Below are positions 15,059 through 21,268 of a stretch of 21,268 bases of DNA, in pieces. Made by a program: the position numbers and the translations under genes. The stretch is from positions 1-21,268 of IMG/VR virus record IMGVR_UViG_3300021425_000225, one strand, 5' to 3'. The notes under the pieces were generated by a model. The model was not told the DNA's origin. It did not search any database and worked only from the letters and a program-made list of their open reading frames with translations. Positions within the stretch are counted from its first letter, which is position 1. Every line of letters starts with the position of its first letter. The stretch comes from a virus.

Positions 15059-16066
15059 TTATTGCTGACGGTTGCGAATCATTGCAAGAATGTCTTGCGC
15101 ACGACCCGATCCATTGTCCTCAGTAGTTGCAGTTTCTGCCGCTGGTGCTGCTGCTGGTGCTTCAGTTACAGGCGCTGCTGCTGGAGCAGGTTCTGCCGCT
15201 GGAGCAGGTGCAGGAGTTACCGGAGCACTTGCTGCTGGTGCTGCTGCCTTATTAGGATCGCCAGTTGCCTGACTCATTCCCGCTGGACGGAAATATTGAC
15301 CCCAACGTTCCGGATCATATGCTTCACCATCAACTGATGCTTCAAACATTTCCTTCATTACCTGAAGCTCAACTTCACCTGGCTTCTTAGGAAGGAAATC
15401 ATTTAAGTTAAACAACCCGTGTTGTTCAACTGCTGCATTCTCTGTATCATTTAATGCACGTTCTTTACGTGACCATTGTGATGTAGAGTAGTCAGCATAA
15501 CCACCTTTTGATGTTTTCTTAATACGGAAGTCAACACCACGAAGATAATCTGTTGGCAATTCTTCCAACTCTGGATCCATCAAAGCACCTTTAATGATTT
15601 GATAAATCTGTGGACCAATAATAAACCTACGGATAGGATTCTCAGGTGTTCTCTCTTCGTTAAGAGGATCGTCTGTTACAAACCCTTGGAAAATGTACGA
15701 ACGCTTTTTCCAATATTTACGTCCCATATCTTCTAGTGATTTGTCTTTAAACCAACCACGTACCTCAGAAAGAATTGGACAAGTAGTACCATCGTTGTAC
15801 ATTTCCACACACGGAACTTGCACAATAGTATTACGACTGTCTGTTTCTCCTTTGATACCTGCGAATGGTAATTTAATCATCGCACGTTCTACCCAAAAGA
15901 ATGTGTTGTCAGCGTTGCCGTCTGGTAAGAATCTTACCACGGCTTCTCTGCCTTCTTGCATATTCCAATGTGGGTAAATTGCGTTGTCACCGCCTCCAGT
16001 AGAATTACCAGATGAGCGATTGTTTGCTTCTTGCAGTTTTGCACGAATTTCTGCTAATGATGCCAT
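15059..16066 (-). CDS. 32: gp32 single-stranded DNA-binding protein
   Basis: A 335-residue gp32 (T4: 301). It carries the N-terminal cooperativity region, an OB-fold core (about 28-260) with KKRS (120-123) at the place of the T4 LAST motif, an Ala/Pro linker (274-311), and an acidic to mixed tail ending DILAMIRNRQQ. Only two cysteines (C86, C96) remain near the T4 zinc site (H64, C77, C87, C90), so zinc may be bound differently or lost. It coats single-stranded DNA in replication, recombination and repair and works with UvsX, UvsY and the replisome. A strong AAAGGAGG ribosome site lies before the ATG, and a consensus promoter lies 61 bases upstream of it. Confidence 0.93.
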   Translation of the reverse strand: MASLAEIRAKLQEANNRSSGNSTGGGDNAIYPHWNMQEGREAVVRFLPDGNADNTFFWVERAMIKLPFAGIKGETDSRNTIVQVPCVEMYNDGTTCPILSEVRGWFKDKSLEDMGRKYWKKRSYIFQGFVTDDPLNEERTPENPIRRFIIGPQIYQIIKGALMDPELEELPTDYLRGVDFRIKKTSKGGYADYSTSQWSRKERALNDTENAAVEQHGLFNLNDFLPKKPGEVELQVMKEMFEASVDGEAYDPERWGQYFRPAGMSQATGDPNKAAAPAASAPVTPAPAPAAEPAPAAAPVTEAPAAAPAAETATTEDNGSGRAQDILAMIRNRQQ

Positions 16067-16084
16067 TTGTTAGCCTCCTTTGTT

Positions 16085-16116
16085 TGCCTAATAAAAAATG
16101 TCATTTTATGCCTAAT
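16085..16116 (-). repeat. Direct repeats flanking a small hairpin in the gp32 mRNA leader
   Basis: On the minus strand ATTAGGCA occurs at 16116-16109 and 16092-16085, 24 bases apart. AAAAT-GAC-ATTTT lies between them as a short weak hairpin. All of it lies in the expected gp32 leader between promoter and ribosome site. T4 gp32 represses its own translation by binding its leader, so a similar operator is possible. That role is inference. Confidence 0.35.
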
Positions 16117-16126
16117 GCATATATGT

Positions 16127-16155
16127 ATTATATGCAACTTTATTTATCTTGTCAA
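16127..16155 (-). promoter_or_regulatory. Consensus sigma70 promoter for gp32-uvsX-uvsY
   Basis: Minus strand TTGACA (16155-16150), exactly 17 bases, then TATAAT (16132-16127): a perfect match to the bacterial housekeeping consensus. Transcription should start near 16120, leaving a leader of about 54 bases. A GATAAATA late-type box (16148-16141) lies inside the spacer, so the same site might also be read late. No other gene start competes for it. Confidence 0.8.
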
Positions 16156-16190
16156 GTGTATTTTTAACTAAATGTGATTTTGTTTAGCCA

Positions 16191-16219
16191 AAAGAAAAGG
16201 ATCCTAAGATCCTTTCTTT
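16191..16219 (-). terminator. Intrinsic terminator after the pqqA mini-gene (likely works both ways)
   Basis: AAAGGATC (16196-16203), loop CTAA, GATCCTTT (16208-16215), extended by AAAG/CTTT with one bulged base. On the minus strand the hairpin is followed by TTTTCTTTT; on the plus strand T-rich sequence also follows. It comes directly after the stop codon at 16218-16220 and before the gp32 promoter, so it insulates gp32 from the mini-gene. Confidence 0.7.
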
Positions 16220-16343
16220 ATTCACAGTCCAATGTTTCTAACAATCTGTGTATATCTACTTCTACTTCTTTATCTATCGGTTGGCTACATACATCGTTAC
16301 TTCGAAGCCAAATCTCATCTCTGTTGCTATTGGTTTTGTCCAC
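16218..16343 (-). CDS. Overlapping 41-residue reading frame, possible small protein
   Basis: Within the pqqA-like gene, a second frame can start at GTG (16343-16341, sharing two bases with the pqqA ATG) and runs 41 residues to TAA at 16218. The part beyond the pqqA stop, [19 protein letters not shown], looks like ordinary coding sequence with an amphipathic helix. The same AAGGA ribosome site would serve it at nine bases. It fills the space exactly up to the terminator, which favours reality. It could be a second product, a frameshift extension of pqqA, or chance. No family recognised. Confidence 0.35.
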   Translation of the reverse strand: MDKTNSNRDEIWLRSNDVCSQPIDKEVEVDIHRLLETLDCE

Positions 16344-16345
16344 AT
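16274..16345 (-). CDS. pqqA: PqqA-like PQQ precursor peptide
   Basis: A 23-residue peptide starting MWTKP and containing GFEVTMY (13-19), ending ANR. Known PqqA peptides (22-24 residues, start MW(T/K)KP, core GxEVTxY) match it along the length. The Glu (E15) and Tyr (Y19) that PqqE crosslinks to build pyrroloquinoline quinone are both present with the required three-residue spacing. AAGGA lies seven bases before the ATG. No pqqB, C, D or E gene is in the window, so host enzymes would have to act on it. It lies alone between two terminators, after the packaging unit and before gp32. Resemblance is too long to be chance; its activity as a PQQ precursor is inference. Confidence 0.8.
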   Translation of the reverse strand: MWTKPIATEMRFGFEVTMYVANR

Positions 16346-16372
16346 AATGTTTTCCTTTATAAAGTGAAAAAA

Positions 16373-16402
16373 AATAGTGTAGCAGTTTCCTACTACACTA
16401 TT
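16373..16402 (-). terminator. Strong intrinsic terminator after the 733-residue gene
   Basis: AATAGTGTAG (16373-16382) pairs with CTACACTATT (16393-16402). With one mismatch and two more pairs the loop closes to TTTC. On the minus strand the stem runs into eight consecutive Ts, the textbook intrinsic terminator. It ends the unit of gp17 and the large unknown gene. The 40 bases before it (16403-16442) hold two TACGTAAAA copies and nothing else I recognise. Confidence 0.85.
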
Positions 16403-16442
16403 ATTTAAACATCTTTACGTAAAAAATCAATACGTAAAATCA

Positions 16443-18644
16443 TTAAAACATACTAAGTTGTTTAATTCTTTCAAGTTCTTCTAAGTCTTCTGCGCCTTGT
16501 TCTTGTGCAGGAGCCATTCTTTCTACCATCTTACGTGCAACTTGCTCAGCCTGTTCACCAAACTTTTTGCCTACCATAGTAGCAACACCTTCTGGTCCTT
16601 TTGGAAAAGTGCCTGTATTTTTATCATAAAAAGATTTAATAAATTCTGCTAAACCTTCTAGTGTATGTTCTTCACCATCTGAAGTTTTAAACTTAGTGCC
16701 TTTCTTAGCACCTGCTGCTTTCATTTGTCTTACTTTTTGTGAAAACTCATTGCCTTCAGTTTCTTGGCTTTCCATATCCATAATATCGCCTGCGATATCA
16801 CCGTGAAACTCTTGTCTATCAATTTCGTGTCTCACTTTATCAAAGCCATCTGTTTTAATTTTTTCAATGTAGTCTTGATAAATTTTGTCTGCATAGGATT
16901 CGTCTGGCTCGTTGCTACCTGTGATTTCATCTTCAAGTCTTTTAATACATTCTTCTGCATCATCACAATCTTGAATAATTTCCATTCCTGTAGTAACTGC
17001 TAAATCCCAAGCATTGCCGCCTTCTGCAACTTCAACTGATTCTTCTTTGTTAAGTAATTCTTCTTGATGTTTTTTAAGTTCTTCAATGCTATCAAACTCG
17101 CCTGTAATCTCATTGTCTTTAATGCTATAGAATTTGCCACCTTTATTAATAGCAGCAAGTCCATACTTGTTAAAACCTTTTGACATATCTTCTTGTTGTG
17201 GTTCAACTTCGTCTGCTCCTACAGCAGGTTCGTCTGCCATATCACCGAAATCTAATTCACCTAGTACGTCTGGCGCATTTTCTTCGATCCACGCTTTAAG
17301 CAAAGGTCTTACATCAGCGTTAGCATCTTCAGTTGCTTTTGCTTTAATATCTTGCTCTAGTTTTGGATCATCGATAATGCCTTCTAAACTTGTAATTGCG
17401 TTTGTGCCATCAACGCCTGCTGCAAACTCTTGGCTTGTAAGTTCATTTAAACTTTTTACCATATCTGCTTTTTCTTCATCATCTGCAATTTGGATTGGAC
17501 TTTCTTCGCCTAATGCGTCTACCCAACTTTCAAATTTTTCAAAGCCCGGTAGTGTATCGATTGTGTCTTCGTGTTCTTCAGCAAGTTTTGGTTCAGCCTC
17601 TGCCGTCATACCGACTATGTCGTCATAGCCTACTGTTTCTTCTTCTTTCATTAATCTATGAATTACTGGGAATACATCAGTTAAGTCCTCTTTAAAGTTC
17701 TTAACAGTAAACATATCTTTGTACTGCTCCATCACATCATCGTCTACTTCTACGTCTGCTGTTGCCTCAAATGATTCTTTAAAAGCCTCATAGTATGACT
17801 GTTTAGATAATTTTCCAATTCTTTCTCTGAGAGTGTCAAGTTGTACTTTACTGCGTTCAACAATTCGATTAGTGTCGGAGTTCATCAAATCGTTGCGTAC
17901 AACATAGCCTGTAAATGTTTTAAGTTGAGCAATTTCTTCACTCATCTTAACAATGCTTTCACCAATTTCATCGTATGGTGCGCCACCGTTCGCTACGTGA
18001 CGTTGCATTGCTCTTGCACCTGCTAAGTGAACGAAAGGATATTTAAATCTTTCTCCTGATTCGTTCTGTACAAATAGTGCAGAAATATTTCTTGATCTTG
18101 CACCTGGTTTTAATTCCATATCATCAGCAAGTTTTTTGCTGTGCTTGATAATAAGTTTCGTATCTTCTAGTTTCTGGAAACTTTGTGTTTTAGTTCCATA
18201 TAAATTACTCTCATTCATTACATTCTCTCCGACAGGTTTTGTAATTGTATCATTGTCTGACGCTGGGTTTGCATATTGACTAAGGAAAGCATAATCTCTT
18301 TTATCTAAATTATCCTTTGCAATATCTCTTGTGTCAAATGCTAGTAGTCTACGTTTTGCGAACTTTCTTAATTCTCTCAAAAACCCATACCAACCATCTT
18401 TTTGGTCTCTGTCCATACCCTCAGTAATACCATTGGAAAAGTATACTTTCATTGAGTTTGGCTCTGCAAGACTAATACTTACGTGTCCAATTTTCTTATC
18501 TTCTTCCATATAGTCGAAGTCAAAGAAACGTGCATCTTCAGGGTTAATAGTAATTTGTCCTGAATCATCACCAAGTTTTAGATTAGAAAATCTACTTCTA
18601 ACCTTAAAAAATAAGTCTGTTGCTATATTATTAGTTGCGTCCAT
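16443..18644 (-). CDS. Large acidic protein of unknown function after gp17
   Basis: A 733-residue, strongly acidic protein. The N-terminal 110 residues look folded and mixed alpha/beta (DLFFKVRSRFSNLKLG, IGHVSISLAEPNSMKVYFS, FLRELRKFAKRRLLAF). The middle and C-terminal parts are helical and Glu/Asp-rich with many low-complexity linkers. No enzyme motif or membrane segment. Proteins with this N-terminus seem widespread in marine T4-like phages, but I know no function; position suggests a late or structural role. I chose ATG at 18644 because a GATAAATA box lies exactly five bases before it, as with gp17. A TTG at 18659 (five more residues) would overlap the gp17 stop as TTGA and is the alternative. 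Confidence 0.7.
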   Translation of the reverse strand: MDATNNIATDLFFKVRSRFSNLKLGDDSGQITINPEDARFFDFDYMEEDKKIGHVSISLAEPNSMKVYFSNGITEGMDRDQKDGWYGFLRELRKFAKRRLLAFDTRDIAKDNLDKRDYAFLSQYANPASDNDTITKPVGENVMNESNLYGTKTQSFQKLEDTKLIIKHSKKLADDMELKPGARSRNISALFVQNESGERFKYPFVHLAGARAMQRHVANGGAPYDEIGESIVKMSEEIAQLKTFTGYVVRNDLMNSDTNRIVERSKVQLDTLRERIGKLSKQSYYEAFKESFEATADVEVDDDVMEQYKDMFTVKNFKEDLTDVFPVIHRLMKEEETVGYDDIVGMTAEAEPKLAEEHEDTIDTLPGFEKFESWVDALGEESPIQIADDEEKADMVKSLNELTSQEFAAGVDGTNAITSLEGIIDDPKLEQDIKAKATEDANADVRPLLKAWIEENAPDVLGELDFGDMADEPAVGADEVEPQQEDMSKGFNKYGLAAINKGGKFYSIKDNEITGEFDSIEELKKHQEELLNKEESVEVAEGGNAWDLAVTTGMEIIQDCDDAEECIKRLEDEITGSNEPDESYADKIYQDYIEKIKTDGFDKVRHEIDRQEFHGDIAGDIMDMESQETEGNEFSQKVRQMKAAGAKKGTKFKTSDGEEHTLEGLAEFIKSFYDKNTGTFPKGPEGVATMVGKKFGEQAEQVARKMVERMAPAQEQGAEDLEELERIKQLSMF

Positions 18645-18649
18645 ATAAG

Positions 18650-18657
18650 TATTTATC
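18650..18657 (-). promoter_or_regulatory. Late-promoter-like box (GATAAATA) before the 733-residue gene
   Basis: GATAAATA on the minus strand, then CTTAT and ATG at 18644. Spacing and flank match the gp17 promoter (TATAAATA, CTTGT, ATG). It overlaps the gp17 stop codon, so the box would sit inside the end of the gp17 gene. One mismatch to the T4 late consensus. Confidence 0.5.
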
Positions 18658-20245
18658 AAAAACCGCCAGATACGAATATCGGCAATGGATACTCGTCGTC
18701 AGTCATTCTCTCCGTCATTTTTTCATATATTTTTGGATCCCAGTTTGCTAATTGATCTGCCATACGCATAATTAGCAATACTGCTGATACTAGATCGTCG
18801 TGTTCGCCTGTTTTTGCATTGTAACTGACACCTGTTGCTACAAATGTCTTAAGTTCAGATATCAAAGGTTTACTAGATATTGACATTTTGTCTCTTTCCA
18901 ATGCATTTTTAAATAAACTACACGCTGTAATTTTAGTCTTGTGTGTAGTATTAAATCCTTTTCTATAACGCCTTACGTGTCCTTTTCTAATAGGTTCACT
19001 TAAAAATAATCCATTAAAGTTTTCTTCGCCAATGTCAGTAATAACAACAAGTGCTGCTTCACCTATTGTGTTATTTTCTACACTATAGTAAACAGTAGGA
19101 TTAGGATTGCCGCCTGCAATTTGTTCGTTAGTAATATATTTTAAAATATCTTGAAGCACTCTAATCTGTTGTTGTACAGGAGTCAAATTATGTCGCCATT
19201 CGCCAACTTGTTTCATTGCTGGCATTTCAAATATTTGTATTGCAGCGTAGTCACCGCCTGTACCTAAACTAGGATCAAGTGCAATTAAGTGTGTTGCTTT
19301 AGGATTAATTTTACTATACCAACGTGTTTGTCCTGTATTAGCAATAGGCTCTTTGCCTTCAAGTGTTGCTAGTTTAACACTGTTAATTAATGTTTCATCA
19401 AATATTAAGAACTCACAATCAAACTCACGACGAAATCTTTCTTCGCCAATCTTTGCACGTTCTTCGTTTGCCCAATCATCATCTCTATCAGGATGTTCTG
19501 TCCACGGAGCAAAGTAAGGATAGAAACCGTTCGTACCTACTTTCTGATCATTGCCGTGTTCGTCAAACTTTTTATTTGCTTCTGCCCAAATCATAGCAAA
19601 CTGATCTTCATCTGAGTTTGGTGTGCTTGTAACGATTGCTTTACCACCTGTTGACAGTGTAGGAGAAAGTGCAGTCCAAAACTCTTTGGCTTTCTCTGGC
19701 GGTTGCACAAATGCAAACTCATCACAATATATTAATGAAAGTGATTTACCACGTCCAGTATCTTCTGTTGTAGTAGTTGCTTGTATTCTACTACCATTAT
19801 CAAATTCAATTGTGTTTCTGTTATATGTATAGATACCTGCACGTATAAAGTCTGGTAAAGTTTCGTAACCGAATCTATATCTATTCATAATATCCTGCGC
19901 ACCTGTATATTTGTGTGCAGCAATTAAAACTTGTGATTCAGGTGTAAACATAGTGTACCATAGTAGGTAACCAGCAGCACAAGTTGTTTTACCCATCTGT
20001 CTTGGTAACATAGCAACACAATATCTATTTTCTGCGTATGCTTGTATTAGTTCTCTTTGAAATCCGTATGGTACAAACTTCATTGATCCTTTTGTAGGGT
20101 GTTGAATAGTTAAAAAGTTTTCACAGAAATATAATGGTCCTGTAATAGGATCCATACAAGCCTCTAAGTGCTTAACTTCTTCAAGTGTATATTTTTGTTT
20201 TTTATGGGCCTTCTTAATTTGAACGCCATCTAAACTCTTTGCCAT
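18656..20245 (-). CDS. 17: Terminase large subunit gp17
   Basis: A 529-residue packaging ATPase-nuclease (T4 gp17: 610). ATPase motifs: Walker A PRQMGKTT (81-88), Walker B LIYCDEF with catalytic Glu (171-177), coupling motif TSTPN (206-210). The RNase H-like nuclease has acidic residues D324 (LIALDPS), E390 (YYSVENN) and D483/D484 (EHDDLVSA), matching T4 D401, E458 and D542. It binds the portal, pumps DNA into the prohead and cuts the concatemer. The shorter length reflects a small N-terminus. An exact late promoter lies five bases before the ATG and there is no ribosome site, so a leaderless late message is expected. The small terminase subunit is not seen here. Confidence 0.96.
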   Translation of the reverse strand: MAKSLDGVQIKKAHKKQKYTLEEVKHLEACMDPITGPLYFCENFLTIQHPTKGSMKFVPYGFQRELIQAYAENRYCVAMLPRQMGKTTCAAGYLLWYTMFTPESQVLIAAHKYTGAQDIMNRYRFGYETLPDFIRAGIYTYNRNTIEFDNGSRIQATTTTEDTGRGKSLSLIYCDEFAFVQPPEKAKEFWTALSPTLSTGGKAIVTSTPNSDEDQFAMIWAEANKKFDEHGNDQKVGTNGFYPYFAPWTEHPDRDDDWANEERAKIGEERFRREFDCEFLIFDETLINSVKLATLEGKEPIANTGQTRWYSKINPKATHLIALDPSLGTGGDYAAIQIFEMPAMKQVGEWRHNLTPVQQQIRVLQDILKYITNEQIAGGNPNPTVYYSVENNTIGEAALVVITDIGEENFNGLFLSEPIRKGHVRRYRKGFNTTHKTKITACSLFKNALERDKMSISSKPLISELKTFVATGVSYNAKTGEHDDLVSAVLLIMRMADQLANWDPKIYEKMTERMTDDEYPLPIFVSGGF

Positions 20246-20250
20246 ACAAG

Positions 20251-20258
20251 TATTTATA
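20251..20258 (-). promoter_or_regulatory. T4-type late promoter (exact TATAAATA) for gp17
   Basis: An exact TATAAATA on the minus strand, followed by CTTGT and the ATG at 20245. It lies just downstream of the UUCG terminator of the preceding unit. Late transcription would start at or next to the start codon. Confidence 0.75.
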
Positions 20259-20263
20259 GAAGA

Positions 20264-20287
20264 AAATAGGCTCCGAAGAGCCTATTT
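20264..20287 (-). terminator. UUCG-loop terminator before gp17
   Basis: A perfect 10-base stem (AAATAGGCTC, 20264-20273; GAGCCTATTT, 20278-20287). On the minus strand the loop is C(TTCG)G, the very stable UUCG tetraloop, and TATTTTCTTC follows. It closes the unit of the 142-residue gene 22 bases after its stop. The T-tract is imperfect. Confidence 0.75.
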
Positions 20288-20308
20288 GGATAATATGAAA
20301 CTTATGAT

Positions 20309-20737
20309 TTATGCGAAATCAAATGATGTTTTAACTGTTGCAGTTACAGAAGTCATATCGAAGTTGTTATTTCCGTATGTAGCACCTAGTGCAATACATT
20401 CATCTTCAATTTGTTCTACTAGTGTTTCTGCTCCAGCACCATCATAATCTAATGATGCATTTGATTGTTCAACTGCAAAACACATCTTTTGGTTAGTTGC
20501 GTGTAGGTCGCCTCTGATAACAATTGTACAATACTTACCGATAATTTCGATAAGTGCTTGGATTGCTTCATTAGCACCTGTTTCAGCATTTGCTGCTGCT
20601 CCAAAATCAACTTCAAAAAATGTTAAATTTTTTCCACCTGGGAAGTCAATAGCAGTAACATCTGCTGCAGGTTTTCTATTTGCTGCAACTAATACTGAGC
20701 TACCACCGCCAATCGTTGATGTTAATAAGTCTGCCAT
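20309..20737 (-). CDS. Unknown protein upstream of gp17
   Basis: A 142-residue protein. A Gly/Ser-rich start (LLTSTIGGGSSVLVAA) precedes alternating strands (KNLTFFEVDF, YCTIVIRGD, SVTATVKTSFDFA) that suggest a beta-rich fold such as a small virion or tail-associated protein. No enzyme motif. A strong AAAGGAG ribosome site lies within the preceding gene, and the ATG shares one base with its stop (TAATG). Position before gp17 and its own terminator suggest late, probably structural use; this is inference. Confidence 0.65.
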   Translation of the reverse strand: MADLLTSTIGGGSSVLVAANRKPAADVTAIDFPGGKNLTFFEVDFGAAANAETGANEAIQALIEIIGKYCTIVIRGDLHATNQKMCFAVEQSNASLDYDGAGAETLVEQIEDECIALGATYGNNNFDMTSVTATVKTSFDFA

Positions 20738-21264
20738 TATTTTGCTCCTTTAGTTTCTGCTAACGCTTTTTGTAATTCTGCTTTAATAGAAGCACGTAAG
20801 TCGTCGCCTTCTTTTACTTTTTGCATAGGATTGTCTGCACCAGCAACTTTAGGATGTGTTCCTTTTCTGCGGTTCATTCCACCTTGTAATTTTGTCATTT
20901 GATAATTAACGGATCTTTCATCTTCGTCAGGCTCGTTTGCCCACGCTTCTTCTTTATCCTTTTTATCATCATCTTTGTCGTCTTTTTCCATATCGTGATC
21001 ATCCATATCGTGATCGTCATCACCGTCTTTATCTAGTGACTTAATCATTACGTGATCTTTATCGTGGTCTTTAGGAAGATCTTTTTCTCCGCCTGGCATA
21101 TCATCATTGTCGCCGTCGAAGTCTGGAATTAATTTGTTAATCGGTTTAGGCATTGGCCCTTCTGGTTCATCCATCGGTCCGTCCATACCTGGTGCCATAA
21201 TTGATAAAGTAGGCATCTCTGGTTTTTCAGGCTGGTTAATCATATCTGGATTAACTTTCGTCAT
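20737..21264 (-). CDS. Asp/His/Lys-rich acidic protein (start may lie beyond window)
   Basis: A 175-residue protein of low complexity. Residues 1-45 are Pro/Met-rich, 46-105 are dominated by Asp with His and Lys (DGDDDHDMDDHDMEKDDK), and the C-terminal 60 form a helical, less biased end (DDLRASIKAELQKALAETK). Such charge suggests a disordered, metal- or protein-binding linker or scaffold-like protein. The DxDGD runs look a little like calcium loops but fit no EF-hand pattern. The frame stays open to the right edge, so the ATG at 21264 is provisional and no ribosome site can be judged. It is coupled (TAATG) to the 142-residue gene. Function unknown. Confidence 0.6.
   Translation of the reverse strand: MTKVNPDMINQPEKPEMPTLSIMAPGMDGPMDEPEGPMPKPINKLIPDFDGDNDDMPGGEKDLPKDHDKDHVMIKSLDKDGDDDHDMDDHDMEKDDKDDDKKDKEEAWANEPDEDERSVNYQMTKLQGGMNRRKGTHPKVAGADNPMQKVKEGDDLRASIKAELQKALAETKGAK
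20987..21016. repeat. Tandem 15-base repeat inside the acidic gene
   Basis: TCCATATCGTGATCA and TCCATATCGTGATCG stand in tandem, differing at the last base, and encode two DDHDM-like units. This shows recent expansion of the acidic stretch by slippage or duplication. Confidence 0.7.
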
Positions 21265-21268
21265 TAAC

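Noticed and set aside
15072-15272. Ala/Gly-rich plus-strand open frame opposite gp32
   Set aside because: It is the complement of the Ala/Pro linker of gp32; low-complexity composition keeps the frame open.
17134-17628. Long plus-strand frame opposite the 733-residue gene
   Set aside because: Ser/Ala-rich shadow of the acidic coding strand, with no ribosome site and no recognisable motif.
20900-21150. EF-hand or thrombospondin-type calcium loops in the acidic protein
   Set aside because: Asp spacing is irregular, with no glycine at loop position 6 and no closing Glu at 12; low complexity explains it.
1-21268. tRNA genes, CRISPR arrays, integrase, attachment sites
   Set aside because: No cloverleaf-like sequence, regular spaced repeats or recombinase motifs were found by eye.

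Overview
The window is a piece of an AT-rich, T4-like (straboviral or pelagimyoviral type) marine phage genome. The evidence is a block of T4 core genes with recognisable motifs: large terminase gp17, single-stranded-DNA-binding protein gp32, recombinase UvsX, recombination mediator UvsY and helicase UvsW. These come with T4-type late promoters (TATAAATA), dense gene packing, 1-14 base gene overlaps and almost all genes on the minus strand. Base composition and gene style suggest a phage of SAR11 or a similar marine alphaproteobacterium, or a relative of the cyanomyophages. The host is inference.

Layout, read from the right (minus-strand transcription). At 21264-20309 are two small genes of unknown function, one an Asp/His/Lys-rich acidic protein, closed by a UUCG hairpin terminator. 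At 20258-16443 a late unit starts with gp17 and continues into a 733-residue protein of unknown function, closed by a strong terminator. At 16345-16218, between two terminators, lies a mini-gene encoding a 23-residue peptide that looks like PqqA, the precursor of pyrroloquinoline quinone. A second reading frame overlaps it. At 16155-13196 a consensus sigma70-type promoter drives gp32, uvsX, a 78-residue gene and uvsY, with a compact predicted RNA structure between gp32 and uvsX.

From 13206 to 4794 is an accessory island of surface-sugar-type genes. It holds a P-loop kinase, a nucleotidyltransferase-cupin fusion, five GT-B-like glycosyltransferases, two GT-A glycosyltransferases, an FkbM methyltransferase and one unknown gene. 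Seven of them form one minus-strand chain with overlapping starts and stops behind an exact TATAAATA box. In T4, uvsY and uvsW are near neighbours, so the island looks inserted between them.

From 4797 leftwards a second sigma70-like promoter serves a 391-residue unknown gene, uvsW, two small unknown genes, a cupin and another GT-A glycosyltransferase. A partial FkbM methyltransferase reads in from the left edge on the plus strand, so glycan genes continue past the window.

The recombination genes would act together in replication and repair, gp17 in packaging, and the island in building or altering a glycan (host envelope, virion or DNA, undecided). The most unusual items are the orphan PqqA-like peptide, the recurring placement of promoters exactly at start codons (predicted leaderless mRNAs) and the expanded glycosyltransferase island. 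No tRNA, CRISPR array, integrase or insertion sequence was seen.
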